Shown here: one piece after another, positions 1-8,994 of the stretch | Position numbering within the stretch: position 1 is the first letter of the stretch | Layout of the letters: the number at the start of each line of letters is the position of its first letter | NCBI RefSeq assembly: GCF_028290495.1 | Contig: NZ_JAQGJT010000063.1 | Span: forward strand, 37,515 to 101,514 | Direction: 5' to 3' | Length of the DNA: 64,000 nucleotides | From: Tardiphaga sp. | Lineage (GTDB): Bacteria > Pseudomonadota > Alphaproteobacteria > Rhizobiales > Xanthobacteraceae | Notes under the pieces: generated by a model | The model's input: only the letters and a program-made list of their open reading frames with translations | The model's database searches: none | Told to the model about the DNA's origin: nothing | Program-made: the position numbers and the translations under genes

Positions 1-675
1 GCGGGCCTCGCCGAGTTGAAGCATGTCGAGCGCGTCGGTGAAGATTTAGTGATCGGCGCCTGCGTCACCCATGCCGACATCGAGGACGGCCGCATCGCTG
101 ACGTCACCCGTGGCGCCATGCAGCGCGTCGCCGCGGGCATCGCTTATCGCGCGGTGCGCAACCGCGGCACCATCGGCGGCTCGCTCAGCCACGCCGATCC
201 CAGCGCAGACTGGGTGTCGGCGCTGTCGGCGCTCGGCGCAACGCTAACGCTGCGCAGCGCGAGCGGCGCGCGTCATGTCGCCATGAAGGACTTTATTGTT
301 GGCGCGCTGGAAAGCGTGCTGGTGCCCGGCGAGATGATCGAGGCCGTGCGAGTGCCCGCAATGTCCGCTTCGGCGCGCTGGGGCTACGTCAAGGCCTGCC
401 GCAAGACCGGCGAATTCGCCCATGCCATTGGCGCTGTGCTGATCGATCCGGCGGCGGCGACGGCGCGCGTTGTGATCGGCGCGGTCGAGGCCGCGCCCAT
501 CGTCATCGACGACGCGGCCGAATTTTTCGGTGGTCGAATCGATGGCGACTTCGGCCGAAAGTTCGATCCGCGCGTCGCCGACAAGCTGCTGTCGAATGCC
601 GGCATCACGGACGCCGCCGACCGGCATATTCACATCGCCGTATTGCGCAAGGCTATCGCGGAGGCCGCGGCATGA
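1..675 (+). CDS. FAD-binding subunit of a xanthine dehydrogenase/CO dehydrogenase-type enzyme (5' partial)
   Basis: This is the medium (CoxM/XdhB-like) subunit that carries FAD between the 2Fe-2S subunit and the electron acceptor of a molybdenum hydroxylase. The frame is open from base 1, so the true start lies upstream and the first roughly 60-70 residues are missing. The FAD-loop motif NRGTIGGSLSHADPSADW is at 169-222, followed by a C-terminal CO_deh_flav_C-like part. It overlaps the next gene by 4 bases (ATGA), so the two are translationally coupled. The molybdopterin large subunit is not in the window and would be expected upstream. Substrate unknown. Confidence 0.9.
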   Translation, partial: AGLAELKHVERVGEDLVIGACVTHADIEDGRIADVTRGAMQRVAAGIAYRAVRNRGTIGGSLSHADPSADWVSALSALGATLTLRSASGARHVAMKDFIVGALESVLVPGEMIEAVRVPAMSASARWGYVKACRKTGEFAHAIGAVLIDPAAATARVVIGAVEAAPIVIDDAAEFFGGRIDGDFGRKFDPRVADKLLSNAGITDAADRHIHIAVLRKAIAEAAA

Positions 676-1880
676 ACAATATCGAACTCACGGTGAATAG
701 CCGCGCCGTCAACGCGCTGGTCGAGCCGCGCACCAGCCTGGCCGATTTCCTGCGCGACGAGCGTGATCTCACCGGCACCCATCTCGGCTGCGAACATGGA
801 GTCTGCGGCGCCTGCACGCTCTTGCTCGACGGCGTGCCGGCGCGCTCCTGCATCACTTTTGCGGTGTCTTGCGACGGCGCGGATGTCACCACCATCGAAG
901 GCCTCGATGATGACGAGATTGCCATTGAGCTTCGTGCGGCGTTCACCCGCGAGCACGCGCTGCAATGCGGCTATTGCACGCCGGGCATGCTGGTCTCGGC
1001 GCGCGATCTGGTGAAGCGGTTGCCGGACGCCGATGAGCAGGCCATCCGCGTCGGTATGAGCGGCAACCTGTGCCGTTGCACCGGTTATGTCGGCATCGTC
1101 AACGCCATCAGCTTGGTGATCTCGGCGCGCCGTGCCCGCGACATTGCGCCGGAACCCGATGCTGGCCGCAAGCTACTCGGCCCGGTCGGCTCGGGGCATC
1201 AGGCCTGCACGGCATCGCATAAGCTCGCCGCGCGGCCGCCCGCGATGATGGAGCAGGCCGCTGCTACGGTCGCGCCCCTCGTCATTCCCGATTTCACGCC
1301 GTCCACCATTCTCCAGCAGCACTTTGACGTCGCGCACCCACCAGCAACGGTGTTCGCGATGTTCGGCGACATCGCCGCCGTCGCATCCTGCCTGCCCGGC
1401 GCGTCGCTGACCGGCGTGCCGGTGCCGGAGCGCGTCGAGGGCGCGATCCGCGTGAAGATCGGGCCGATCTCCGCGAACTTCAACGGCGCGGCGCGCGTCG
1501 AAAGCGATCCTGCCGCGCTGTCCGGCCGTATCCTCGGGATTGGCCACGACCAGCGGAGCCGTTCGCAGACGCAGGGCGAGATTCGCTACCGGCTGCTGCC
1601 GATCGATGGTGGTGCTGCGACGCGGGTCGAACTGTCGATCGGTTTCAGCCTGACCGGCATGCTGGCGCAGGTCGGACGCTCGGGGCTGGTGCGCGATCTC
1701 GCCGCAAGGCTGATCGCCGAATTTGCGCGCAATCTCGATCGTCGCCTGTCCGGCGACGCGGGCGCAGCCATCGCGCCGGTCGCCGACTTGAATGGAATCT
1801 CGCTTGTCTTCGGCCTGCTGCGCGACCGCGCAATTCGGGCGTTGCGCCGGATCATCGGGCGCGGAGACCGGGCATCATGA
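672..1880 (+). CDS. 2Fe-2S subunit of molybdenum hydroxylase fused to a CoxG-like SRPBCC domain
   Basis: Residues 1-150 form the small iron-sulfur subunit of the xanthine dehydrogenase family. The plant-type 2Fe-2S ligands are C40, C45, C48 and C60, and the second cluster ligands are C99, C102, C134 and C136. At 402 residues it is more than twice the usual 150-170. A linker rich in Ala/Pro (about 155-210) leads to a second domain at about 213-360 that resembles CoxG/SRPBCC proteins (VFAMFGDIAAVASCLPGA, then a VKIGPI segment). CoxG proteins help mature or membrane-anchor CO dehydrogenase-type enzymes, so the fusion may tether or mature this enzyme. The domain role is inference. Confidence 0.88.
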   Translation: MNNIELTVNSRAVNALVEPRTSLADFLRDERDLTGTHLGCEHGVCGACTLLLDGVPARSCITFAVSCDGADVTTIEGLDDDEIAIELRAAFTREHALQCGYCTPGMLVSARDLVKRLPDADEQAIRVGMSGNLCRCTGYVGIVNAISLVISARRARDIAPEPDAGRKLLGPVGSGHQACTASHKLAARPPAMMEQAAATVAPLVIPDFTPSTILQQHFDVAHPPATVFAMFGDIAAVASCLPGASLTGVPVPERVEGAIRVKIGPISANFNGAARVESDPAALSGRILGIGHDQRSRSQTQGEIRYRLLPIDGGAATRVELSIGFSLTGMLAQVGRSGLVRDLAARLIAEFARNLDRRLSGDAGAAIAPVADLNGISLVFGLLRDRAIRALRRIIGRGDRAS

Positions 1881-1955
1881 ATCGACGTTCGCGCATCCTG
1901 CGGGGCGGCGAGGTTTGGACTGCGCCACTTCACCAGCGTTCATTGGGAGAATGAC

Positions 1956-3110
1956 ATGACACGAACCTTCAAGGCCATTCCGGCGATCGCTCTGGCGCTC
2001 GCCGTGTTCAATGGCGCAGCCTATGCGCAAACCATCAAGATCGGCGTCAACGAACCGCTCACCGGCGCCTTCGCCGCTTCGGGCACCTATGTCGTCAACG
2101 GCGCCAAGATCGCCGCCGACGAAATCAACGCCAAGGGTGGCGTGCTCGGCAAGAAGATCGAGCTGGTCATCGAGGACAACAAGAGCAACCCGACCGAAGC
2201 CGCCGCTGTTGCGGAGAAACTCATCACCCGCGACAAGACACCGGTGCTGCTCGGCGCCTGGGGCTCCAGCCTGACGCTCGCCGTGATGCCGAAGCTGATC
2301 GAATACGAGACCGCGATGGTGGTTGAGACCTCGTCGGCCGGCAAGATCACTACCTCTGGCAATCCCTACATCTTCCGCATCTCGCCGCCGTCGGCGGTGG
2401 AAGGCGCGGCGTTCAGCAAGATCATCGACAAGCTCGCGATCAAGAAGGCCGACTTCCTGGTCATCAACAATGACTGGGGTCGCGGGACCGCCGAGGACTT
2501 CGGCAAGATGATGAAGGAGCACGGCATCACCATCGGTCTGGTCGAGACCATGGACCAGTCGGCACAGGACATGAGCGCCCAGCTTGCCAAGATCAAGGCG
2601 TCGGACTCCGAGACCGTCATCGTCACCACCGCGGTCGATCAGCTGACGCTGATCTTCAAGCAGGCCGCCGCGATCGGCCTGAAGAAGCGCATCATCACCA
2701 CCGGCGGCTCGCAGAACCCCGACCAGATCATTGCCCAGGCGGGTGCTGCTGCCAACGGCACGATGCACCTGACCACCTTCCTGCCGTGGTACCCCGACAA
2801 GACGCCGAACCCGGAAGCTACCAACTACTTCATCGGTGAGTGGAAGAAGCGCGGCTTTGAATTCGCCGGCGTCACCGAAAGCTTTCGCGGCTATGACGGC
2901 ATCCGCACCATTGCGGCGGCGATCGAGAAGGCCGGCAAGGCCGAGCCGGCGGCGATCAAGGCGGCGCTGTGGGAGATCAATATCAAGGGCCTGAACGGCG
3001 ACATCGTGTTCAGGAAGTCTGGCCCCGCAGGCTCGGAGAGCGGCCAGAGCTTCCCGAACGTCTATCTGATCGAAATCACCGACGGCAAAGTCGGCATGAA
3101 GACGCTCTAA
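1956..3110 (+). CDS. Periplasmic substrate-binding protein of a branched-chain amino acid-type ABC transporter
   Basis: A LivK-like (Peripla_BP_6) protein of 384 residues. A Sec signal peptide ends at AYA-Q near residue 25, and mature sequence IKIGVNEPLTG is the classical first strand of the family. The ATG at 1956 follows GGGAGA at 1945-1950. It heads a binding-protein, two-permease, two-ATPase set. These importers often carry aromatic acids, amides or urea in this bacterial group, and the neighbouring molybdenum hydroxylase suggests an aromatic or N-heterocyclic ligand (inference). A 148-base inverted repeat separates it from the permease genes. Confidence 0.93.
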   Translation: MTRTFKAIPAIALALAVFNGAAYAQTIKIGVNEPLTGAFAASGTYVVNGAKIAADEINAKGGVLGKKIELVIEDNKSNPTEAAAVAEKLITRDKTPVLLGAWGSSLTLAVMPKLIEYETAMVVETSSAGKITTSGNPYIFRISPPSAVEGAAFSKIIDKLAIKKADFLVINNDWGRGTAEDFGKMMKEHGITIGLVETMDQSAQDMSAQLAKIKASDSETVIVTTAVDQLTLIFKQAAAIGLKKRIITTGGSQNPDQIIAQAGAAANGTMHLTTFLPWYPDKTPNPEATNYFIGEWKKRGFEFAGVTESFRGYDGIRTIAAAIEKAGKAEPAAIKAALWEINIKGLNGDIVFRKSGPAGSESGQSFPNVYLIEITDGKVGMKTL

Positions 3111-3117
3111 CGCCAAC

Positions 3118-3265
3118 TGTCATTCCGGTTCGCGTGCCGCGCGAGCGGCGCGCGAACCGCCGCCACTCCAATTGGAGTGGCGGGGAATCCAGACAAGTTC
3201 AGAACAGTTCAGGATTCCGGGTCTGCACCAGCCGGCTTCGCCGTCGGTCGTAGCCCGGAATGACA
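3118..3265. repeat. Interspersed REP-like element, copy 1 (terminal inverted repeats TGTCATTCCGG/CCGGAATGACA)
   Basis: The element starts TGTCATTCCGG and ends CCGGAATGACA, a perfect 11-base terminal inverted repeat. Inside are an almost palindromic CCGCCACTCCAATTGGAGTGG hairpin and the shared core words ATTCCGGGTCTGC and GGCTTCGCCG. Related copies are at 57560-57671 and 62781-62907. It lies between the binding-protein gene and the first permease gene and fills the whole gap. Confidence 0.85.
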
Positions 3266-3278
3266 TAGAGGATTAATT

Positions 3279-4151
3279 TTGGATCAGCTTCTGCAACATC
3301 TCCTCAACACGCTGGTGCTCGGTGGCACTTATGCGCTGCTAGGTATCGGGCTGACGCTGATCTTCGGCATCATGAACGTCGTGAATTTTACTCACGGCGT
3401 GCTCTACACCTTCGGCGCCTACATGATGTTCATCGTCGTGCATCAGCTTGGCGTGAATTTCTTTTTGGCGCTGCCACTGTCCATCGTCGCCGGCTGGCTG
3501 CTCGGCGCCGCGATCGAACTTCTGCTGTTGCGTCCCCTGCGTGGCGCGGATATCGACACCACCATGCTGGTGATGATAGGCGCCTGGATCGCCATGCAAT
3601 CCGGCGCGCTGTGGATCTGGGGCGGCGTGGCAAAATCGGTCGATAACCCGTTTCCCGACGCGCCCTTGGTAATCGGCCCGGTCTCGGTATCCTGGCTGCG
3701 GCTGTTCGTGCTCGCCGCGGCGGCTCTTTTGATCGTGATCGCCTATCTGCTGATCAACCGCACCAGGCTCGGCAAGGCGATGCGCGCCACCTTCCAGGAT
3801 TCAGATACGGCTGCTCTGATGGGCGTAAACGTCAGCTGGATCTACACCTCGACCTTCGCCATCGGCTCCAGTCTCGCGGCAGCCGCCGGCGCGCTGCTCG
3901 GCCCGGTATACGTGATCTTCCCGCAAATGGGCGACCTCGCGGCCGTGAAAGCCTTCGCCATCGTCATTCTCGGCGGCCTCGGTAACATCACCGGCGCGGT
4001 GATCGGCGGTTTCATTCTGGCGTTGGCCGAAGAACTAGGCGCCGGCTACGTCTCGTCGGGCTACCGTGACGCGATGGGCTTCCTGATCATCATCGCGGTG
4101 CTGATCTTCAAACCCACCGGGCTGTTCGCCAGGGCGGAGCGCGTCGGATGA
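3279..4151 (+). CDS. Branched-chain amino acid-type ABC transporter permease (LivH-like)
   Basis: An inner-membrane permease of 290 residues with the LivH-family N terminus (LVLGGTYALLGIGLTLIFG, then NFTHGVLYTFGAY) and several long hydrophobic stretches. The chosen start is TTG at 3279, preceded by AGAGGA at 3266-3271; no closer ATG keeps the conserved N terminus. It pairs with the LivM-like permease, whose ATG overlaps its stop (ATGA at 4148). The pair forms the channel for the ligand delivered by the binding protein at 1956. Confidence 0.92.
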   Translation: MDQLLQHLLNTLVLGGTYALLGIGLTLIFGIMNVVNFTHGVLYTFGAYMMFIVVHQLGVNFFLALPLSIVAGWLLGAAIELLLLRPLRGADIDTTMLVMIGAWIAMQSGALWIWGGVAKSVDNPFPDAPLVIGPVSVSWLRLFVLAAAALLIVIAYLLINRTRLGKAMRATFQDSDTAALMGVNVSWIYTSTFAIGSSLAAAAGALLGPVYVIFPQMGDLAAVKAFAIVILGGLGNITGAVIGGFILALAEELGAGYVSSGYRDAMGFLIIIAVLIFKPTGLFARAERVG

Positions 4152-5185
4152 ACCGGATTGCGACGCTGATCTGTCTGGCCATCTTCGTGTCCGTGCCGCT
4201 GTGGCTGCAGGACCCTTATCTGCTGAATGCGCTGATCACCACCGGCATCTTCATCATCGGCGCGATGAGCCTCAACCTGCTGCTCGGCTTCACCGGCCAG
4301 CTTAGCCTTGGCCATATCGCTTTCTTCGGCATAGGCGCCTATGTCAGCTCGCTGACCTCGCTCGGCTTCGATGTCCCGCTCATCGGCGATTTCCACGTCG
4401 TGCATGTGCCGTGGCCACCGGTCGCCGGCTTCGCGCTGGCGATTGTGATATCGAGCTTCTGCGGCTATCTGGTCGGCCGGCTTTCGTTCAGCGTGCGCGG
4501 CGCCTATTTCGTCATCGTCACCATTTCCTTCGCCGAAGTGGTGCGGCTGGTGGCGTTGAACTGGGTCGAGTTGACGCAAGGCCCGCTGGCGCTGACCAAT
4601 ATTCCCTCCATCACCATAGGGCTGCCCGGCCTCGGCTATCTCGTGTTGAAGACCAAGCTGCACAATTACTATCTGGTGCTGGCGGTCGCGGCTGTGTCCT
4701 ATCTCCTGATCGCGCGGCTGGTGCATTCGCATTACGGCCGCGCGATGCGCGGACTGATGGAGAACGAAACCCTGGCCGTCGCCGTCGGCATCGACGTGAC
4801 GAGGACGCTGACGCTGGCCGCAGTGATCTCGGCCGGCATAGCCGGCGCCGCGGGCAGTCTCTATGCGCATTACATCCGCATCATCGATCCCGACGTGTTC
4901 GCCTTCATCAGCACCGTGACGATGGTGATCATGGTGGTGTCTGGCGGCAAGGGCTCGCTGGCGGGGCCGGTGATCGGCGGCGTGATCTTCGGTCTGCTGC
5001 CGGTGTTCCTGCGGCCGATCATGCCGCCGGAGGCGCAGTGGATCACCTATGGCGGTGTGCTGATCGTGATCCTGTTTGTGCTGCCGCGCGGCATCGTACC
5101 AACGCTGGCGCCGCTCCTTGGGCTGTCGCGCAAGCAGGGCAATACCTCGCGCAAACCGGTCGCTGTGGTGGAGGAGGGGGCATGA
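4148..5185 (+). CDS. Branched-chain amino acid-type ABC transporter permease (LivM-like)
   Basis: Second permease, 345 residues, strongly hydrophobic. It shows the LivM hallmarks NLLLGFTGQLSLGHIAFFGIG near residues 47-67 and VRGAYFVIVTISFAEVVRL near 115-135. The C-terminal 25 residues form a charged tail (SRKQGNTSRKP) likely on the cytoplasmic face. It overlaps the preceding gene by 4 bases and the next ATP-binding gene by 4 bases. Confidence 0.93.
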   Translation: MNRIATLICLAIFVSVPLWLQDPYLLNALITTGIFIIGAMSLNLLLGFTGQLSLGHIAFFGIGAYVSSLTSLGFDVPLIGDFHVVHVPWPPVAGFALAIVISSFCGYLVGRLSFSVRGAYFVIVTISFAEVVRLVALNWVELTQGPLALTNIPSITIGLPGLGYLVLKTKLHNYYLVLAVAAVSYLLIARLVHSHYGRAMRGLMENETLAVAVGIDVTRTLTLAAVISAGIAGAAGSLYAHYIRIIDPDVFAFISTVTMVIMVVSGGKGSLAGPVIGGVIFGLLPVFLRPIMPPEAQWITYGGVLIVILFVLPRGIVPTLAPLLGLSRKQGNTSRKPVAVVEEGA

Positions 5186-6009
5186 CCATGCAAGCGCCTC
5201 GCGAAACCATTCTCAGCGTCGATCATGTCGGCATGCAGTTCGGCGGCCTTGTTGCTCTGTCGGATCTCAACTTCTCCGTCGGTGAAGGCGAGATTCTCAG
5301 CCTGATCGGCCCGAACGGCGCCGGCAAGACCACCGCGTTCAACCTGATGACCGGTTTCCTCACGCCGACCAAGGGCGAGGTGAAGTATCGCGGCGTCGTG
5401 CTGAAGGGCCTGAAGTCGCATGAGATCGCCGACCTCGGCCTGATCCGCACTTTCCAGCGTACCAGTGTATTTCCGCGCGATACGGTGTTCGACAACGTGC
5501 TGATCGGCCTGCACCGCCAGGGCAAGCTTGGCCTGTTCGAGGCGCTGCTCGGTCTGCCGCGCGCGCGCGCCTCCGAGCGCGCGCAGCGCGAGCGCGCCGC
5601 CGAACTGGTGTCGTGGATCGGGCTCGAGCACCGCGCCAACGATCTCGCCGGCTCGCTGTCCTATGGCGAGCAGCGGCTGGTCGGCGTCGCGCTGGCATTG
5701 GCGGCGCAGCCGAAGATGCTGCTGCTCGATGAGCCAGTCTCCGGCATGAACGCTTCGGAGACGCATACTTTCGTGCAGCTGATCCGCACCATCCGCGACC
5801 GCGGCATCACCATCCTCTTGGTCGAGCACGACATGCCGATGGTGATGGGCGTGTCGGACCGCATCGTGGTGCTGAACTACGGCCGCATCATCGCCGAAGG
5901 CACGCCCGACGAGATCCGCAACAATCCCGCTGTCATCGAGGCCTATCTCGGCCAGGGCGCCAAGCAGGTCGCGAAGCCTGATGCGCGAAAGGCCATACCG
6001 CATGCTTGA
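5182..6009 (+). CDS. ABC transporter ATP-binding protein (LivG-like)
   Basis: First ATPase of the importer, 275 residues from the ATG at 5182, which overlaps the upstream stop and follows GGAGGAGGGGG at 5170-5180. The frame stays open far upstream, but that part is antisense-like overlap with the permease gene and is excluded. Walker A GPNGAGKT is at 43-50, the signature LSYGEQ at 159-164 and Walker B LLLDEP at 180-185. The extended helical insert between Walker A and the signature and the C-terminal YLGQGA motif are LivG features. It overlaps livF by 8 bases. Confidence 0.93.
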   Translation: MTMQAPRETILSVDHVGMQFGGLVALSDLNFSVGEGEILSLIGPNGAGKTTAFNLMTGFLTPTKGEVKYRGVVLKGLKSHEIADLGLIRTFQRTSVFPRDTVFDNVLIGLHRQGKLGLFEALLGLPRARASERAQRERAAELVSWIGLEHRANDLAGSLSYGEQRLVGVALALAAQPKMLLLDEPVSGMNASETHTFVQLIRTIRDRGITILLVEHDMPMVMGVSDRIVVLNYGRIIAEGTPDEIRNNPAVIEAYLGQGAKQVAKPDARKAIPHA

Positions 6010-6706
6010 GATCACCGACATGGTCTGCGGCTACGGCCAGATCACCGCGCTGAAAGGCATCACGCTGAGCGTCAAGGCCGGGCAACTGGTGGCGCTGATC
6101 GGCGCCAACGGCGCCGGCAAGAGCACGACTTTGCGCGCGATCTCCGGCCTGGTGCCGCCGCGCGCCGGCACCATGACCTTCGAGGGCGAGGACATCACGT
6201 CAGCCGGTCCGCAGCGGGTGCTGAAGAAGGGTATCGCGCATTGCCCGGAGGGCCGCCGGGTGTTTCCGCACATGACGGTGGCGGAAAATCTCGATATGGG
6301 CGCCTATCTGCGCTCGGACACGTCGGAGATCGTCGCTGACCGCGACCGCATCTACGGCGAATTCCCGCGGCTGGCGGAGCGCCGCAAGCAAGCAGCCGGC
6401 ACCTTGTCCGGTGGCGAGCAGCAGATGCTGGCGATCGGGCGCGCGCTGATGTCGCGGCCGCGGCTGGTGATGTTCGACGAGCCGTCGCTCGGGCTCGCGC
6501 CCAACATCGTGGAGCGCACCTTCGCGATCATTCGCGCCATCCGCGATGCCGGCACCACGGTGCTGCTGGTCGAACAGAATGCCTTTGCCGCGCTGGACAT
6601 GTGCGATCATGCCTATCTCCTGGAAGCCGGCCGCGTGGTGCTGTCAGGCGCAGGCAGCGACCTGATCGAGAACGAGCATGTCCGGCGGGCCTATCTTGGC
6701 GGATGA
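6002..6706 (+). CDS. ABC transporter ATP-binding protein (LivF-like)
   Basis: Second ATPase, 234 residues from the ATG at 6002 (MLEITDMVCGYG, the standard LivF N terminus). An upstream start at 5981 would add seven residues and is less likely. Walker A GANGAGKS is at 34-41, the signature LSGGEQ at 135-140, Walker B LVMFDEP at 155-161, and the family motif EGRRVFPHMTVAENL near 83-97. It ends with the usual AYLGG tail. It completes the five-gene importer and overlaps the Rieske gene. Confidence 0.93.
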   Translation: MLEITDMVCGYGQITALKGITLSVKAGQLVALIGANGAGKSTTLRAISGLVPPRAGTMTFEGEDITSAGPQRVLKKGIAHCPEGRRVFPHMTVAENLDMGAYLRSDTSEIVADRDRIYGEFPRLAERRKQAAGTLSGGEQQMLAIGRALMSRPRLVMFDEPSLGLAPNIVERTFAIIRAIRDAGTTVLLVEQNAFAALDMCDHAYLLEAGRVVLSGAGSDLIENEHVRRAYLGG

Positions 6707-7028
6707 GGTGGCCTGGGTCGCTGTTTGCGCGGCCGATCGGCTGAGCGAGCAGACGATGATCTGCGGCAGAGCGGCCGGCGTGGCGCTGCTGGTGATCCGC
6801 GACGGCGACCGGCTCTTTGCCTGCGAGCGCGCTTGTCCGCACGAGCAGGCCGATCTCAGCCTTGGCCGCGTCGATGACGGCAAGCTGTACTGCCCGCGCC
6901 ATCTCGCCTGGTTCAGCCTGCAGGATGGCGGGATTTCACCGGGCTGGTCCAGCCGCGCGTTGCGGCGCTATCCCGCGCGGATCGCGAACGGTGAGGTGCA
7001 GGTGGATCTTGGCGCTGACGCGGGTTAG
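6678..7028 (+). CDS. Rieske [2Fe-2S] ferredoxin-like protein
   Basis: A 116-residue soluble Rieske protein. The cluster motif is C53-x-H55 and C72-x2-H75 with 16 residues between, typical of ferredoxins that serve ring-hydroxylating oxygenases or nitrite-reductase small subunits. The ATG at 6678 lies inside the 3' end of the livF-like gene; a GTG at 6708 just after that gene's stop is an alternative start. No oxygenase alpha subunit is in the window, so its electron partner is unknown. It is co-directional with the transporter and ends against the convergent Lrp gene with a 4-base overlap. Confidence 0.85.
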   Translation: MSGGPILADEVAWVAVCAADRLSEQTMICGRAAGVALLVIRDGDRLFACERACPHEQADLSLGRVDDGKLYCPRHLAWFSLQDGGISPGWSSRALRRYPARIANGEVQVDLGADAG

Positions 7029-7495
7029 CCGGCCAGCGCGGCGGGCGAGATGCTGCGCTTGACGACGCTGCGCATCGCGAAGCTCGAATGCAGCCGCGAT
7101 ACGCCTGGCATCCGCGACAGGTGCAGCTTGTGAATGCGCTCATAATCCGCCATGTCACGCGCCTGCACCTGGACCAGGTAATCGTCATTGCCGGACATCA
7201 GGTGGCACGACACCACGTCCGGGCATTTGCGGATTTCCTTTTCAAAGGCCGCCAGCGCGTCTTCGCTCTGGCGCTCCAGCGTGATGTTGACCAGCACCGT
7301 CATCATGAAGCCGAGCTGGGTGGCGTCGATCTCGGCCGAATAGCCGCGGATTACGCCGCTCTCCTCGAGCTGGACCAGCCGCCGCGCGCAGGCCGTCGGC
7401 GACAGGCCGACGCGCTCGGACAGCAGCACCTGGCTGATGCGGGCATCCTTCACCAGCTCGCCGAGAATTTTCAGGTCGAACGAGTCGTGCGTCAT
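7025..7495 (-). CDS. Lrp/AsnC-family transcriptional regulator
   Basis: A 156-residue regulator starting at the ATG at 7495 (MTHDSFDLKIL). An upstream extension to 7633 is open but lacks family sequence. The AsnC-type helix-turn-helix spans about residues 5-60 (LSERVGLSPTACARRLVQLEESGVIRG, shown in two parts), followed by a RAM ligand-binding domain at about 65-145 with the SGNDDYLVQV motif. It diverges from the dadA-like gene at 7657, the arrangement known for dadR/bkdR-type activators, so amino-acid-responsive control of that gene is likely (inference). Confidence 0.92.
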   Translation of the reverse strand: MTHDSFDLKILGELVKDARISQVLLSERVGLSPTACARRLVQLEESGVIRGYSAEIDATQLGFMMTVLVNITLERQSEDALAAFEKEIRKCPDVVSCHLMSGNDDYLVQVQARDMADYERIHKLHLSRMPGVSRLHSSFAMRSVVKRSISPAALAG

Positions 7496-7656
7496 GAGCT
7501 GGTTTCCGGTGAATAATGCTGGATTTTGTCTACCTGACGCAGAAATCCGCCGCAATACGCCAATTTTACCGGTGACTACGCCGGGAACTACCGCGACAGG
7601 GCTGGCATGGTGATGTGGCGCCATCTGCTGCATCCAGCCCGCCGAGGAATGTTTTC
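7496..7656. promoter_or_regulatory. Divergent control region between Lrp-type regulator and dadA-like gene
   Basis: The 161-base gap holds both outward promoters. It is relatively AT-rich around 7513-7570 (for example AATAATGCTGGATTTTG and CAATTTTACC). Lrp-type proteins bind loosely conserved AT-rich sites, so binding here is expected. No exact operator could be defined. Confidence 0.5.
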
Positions 7657-8910
7657 ATGAAAGTTGTTGTTCTCGGCGCTGGCGTCGTTGGCGTGACATC
7701 GGCCTATTATCTCGCCCGCGCCGGCTTTGACGTGACGGTGCTGGAGCGCCAGCCCGGTGCGGGTCTCGAGACCAGTTTTGCCAATGCCGGCGAGGTATCG
7801 CCCGGCTACGCCTCGCCCTGGGCGGGGCCGGACGTACCGCTAAAGGCGATCCGCTGGATGATGGACAAGCACGGCCCGCTGGTGGTCCGGCCGCAGGTCG
7901 ATCCCGCGATGTGGCGTTGGATCTTTCAGATGCTGCGCAACTGCACGGCCGATCGTTACGCGCTCAACAAGTCGCGGATGGTGCGCATCGCCGAATACAG
8001 CCGCGATTGCCTGCGCGAGCTGCGCGCCGACATCGGCATCGCCTATGACGAGCGCAGCCAGGGCACGCTGCAGCTGTTCCGCAAGCAATATCAACTCGAC
8101 AGCGTCGGCGGTGATATCGCCGTGCTCAAGCAATACAATGTGCCCTACGAGGTGCTGGACGTCGAAGGCTGCATTCGCGTCGAGCCGGGCCTGGCCGCGA
8201 CGCGCGACCGTTTCGTCGGTGGTCTGCGGCTGCCGGACGACGAGACCGGCGATTGCCACAAGTTCACGCAGCGGCTCGCGCAGGTCGCGGCCGGGATGGG
8301 TGTGAAATTCGAATATGGCGTCAATGTCACGTCGATCGATGTCGCCGGTGGACGTGTCGCGCAGGTGACGACGGACAAGGGCGCGTATACGGCGGACAGC
8401 TTTGTCGTCGCGCTCGGCAGCTTCTCGCCCTTCGTGCTGCGCCCGCTCGGCATCAAGGTGCCGGTCTACCCGGTCAAGGGCTATTCGATCACCGTGCCGA
8501 TCGTCGATGCCGCGTTCGCCCCGGAGTCGACCGTGATGGATGAGACCTACAAGGTCGCGATCACGCGGATGGGCGACCGCATCCGCGTCGGCGGCACGGC
8601 GGAACTCAGTGGTTACGACATCAAGCTACATCCCAACCGCCGGGCGACGCTCGACCGTTCGCTGGTGGATCTGTTTCCGGCCGCCGGCGACCTGTCGCGC
8701 GCCGAGTTCTGGAGCGGATTGCGGCCGATGACGCCGGACGGCCCGCCGATCATCGGCACTGCGCGCTATCCGAACCTGTTCCTCAACACCGGCCACGGCA
8801 CGCTGGGCTGGACGATGGCCTGTGGCGCCGCGCGGGTGGTGGCGGACCAGGTCGCCGGCCGCGCGCCGGAGATCGACGCCGACGACTTCAACCTGCGTCG
8901 CTACGGCTGA
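7657..8910 (+). CDS. dadA: D-amino acid dehydrogenase small subunit-like flavoprotein
   Basis: A 417-residue FAD enzyme of the DAO family that oxidises D-amino acids to 2-oxo acids and ammonia and passes electrons to the respiratory chain. The dinucleotide-binding GAGVVG is at 7-12, then LERQ at the end of strand 2. The substrate-domain motif [18 protein letters not shown] near 35-55 and the C-terminal [17 protein letters not shown] are diagnostic for DadA. The start is the ATG at 7657. No racemase (dadX) follows. It is divergent from the Lrp-type regulator. Confidence 0.9.
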   Translation: MKVVVLGAGVVGVTSAYYLARAGFDVTVLERQPGAGLETSFANAGEVSPGYASPWAGPDVPLKAIRWMMDKHGPLVVRPQVDPAMWRWIFQMLRNCTADRYALNKSRMVRIAEYSRDCLRELRADIGIAYDERSQGTLQLFRKQYQLDSVGGDIAVLKQYNVPYEVLDVEGCIRVEPGLAATRDRFVGGLRLPDDETGDCHKFTQRLAQVAAGMGVKFEYGVNVTSIDVAGGRVAQVTTDKGAYTADSFVVALGSFSPFVLRPLGIKVPVYPVKGYSITVPIVDAAFAPESTVMDETYKVAITRMGDRIRVGGTAELSGYDIKLHPNRRATLDRSLVDLFPAAGDLSRAEFWSGLRPMTPDGPPIIGTARYPNLFLNTGHGTLGWTMACGAARVVADQVAGRAPEIDADDFNLRRYG

Positions 8911-8994
8911 GGCCGGAGCGCCGTTTGTTTACGCGGCTGTCATATCAACCTGCCATAGCGACCGGAGGCGCCGTTTGAGGGCGCGCCCCTTGCT

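Noticed and set aside
1875..3116. 413-codon minus-strand open frame
   Set aside because: Shadow of the LivK-like gene, which has a signal peptide and family motifs.
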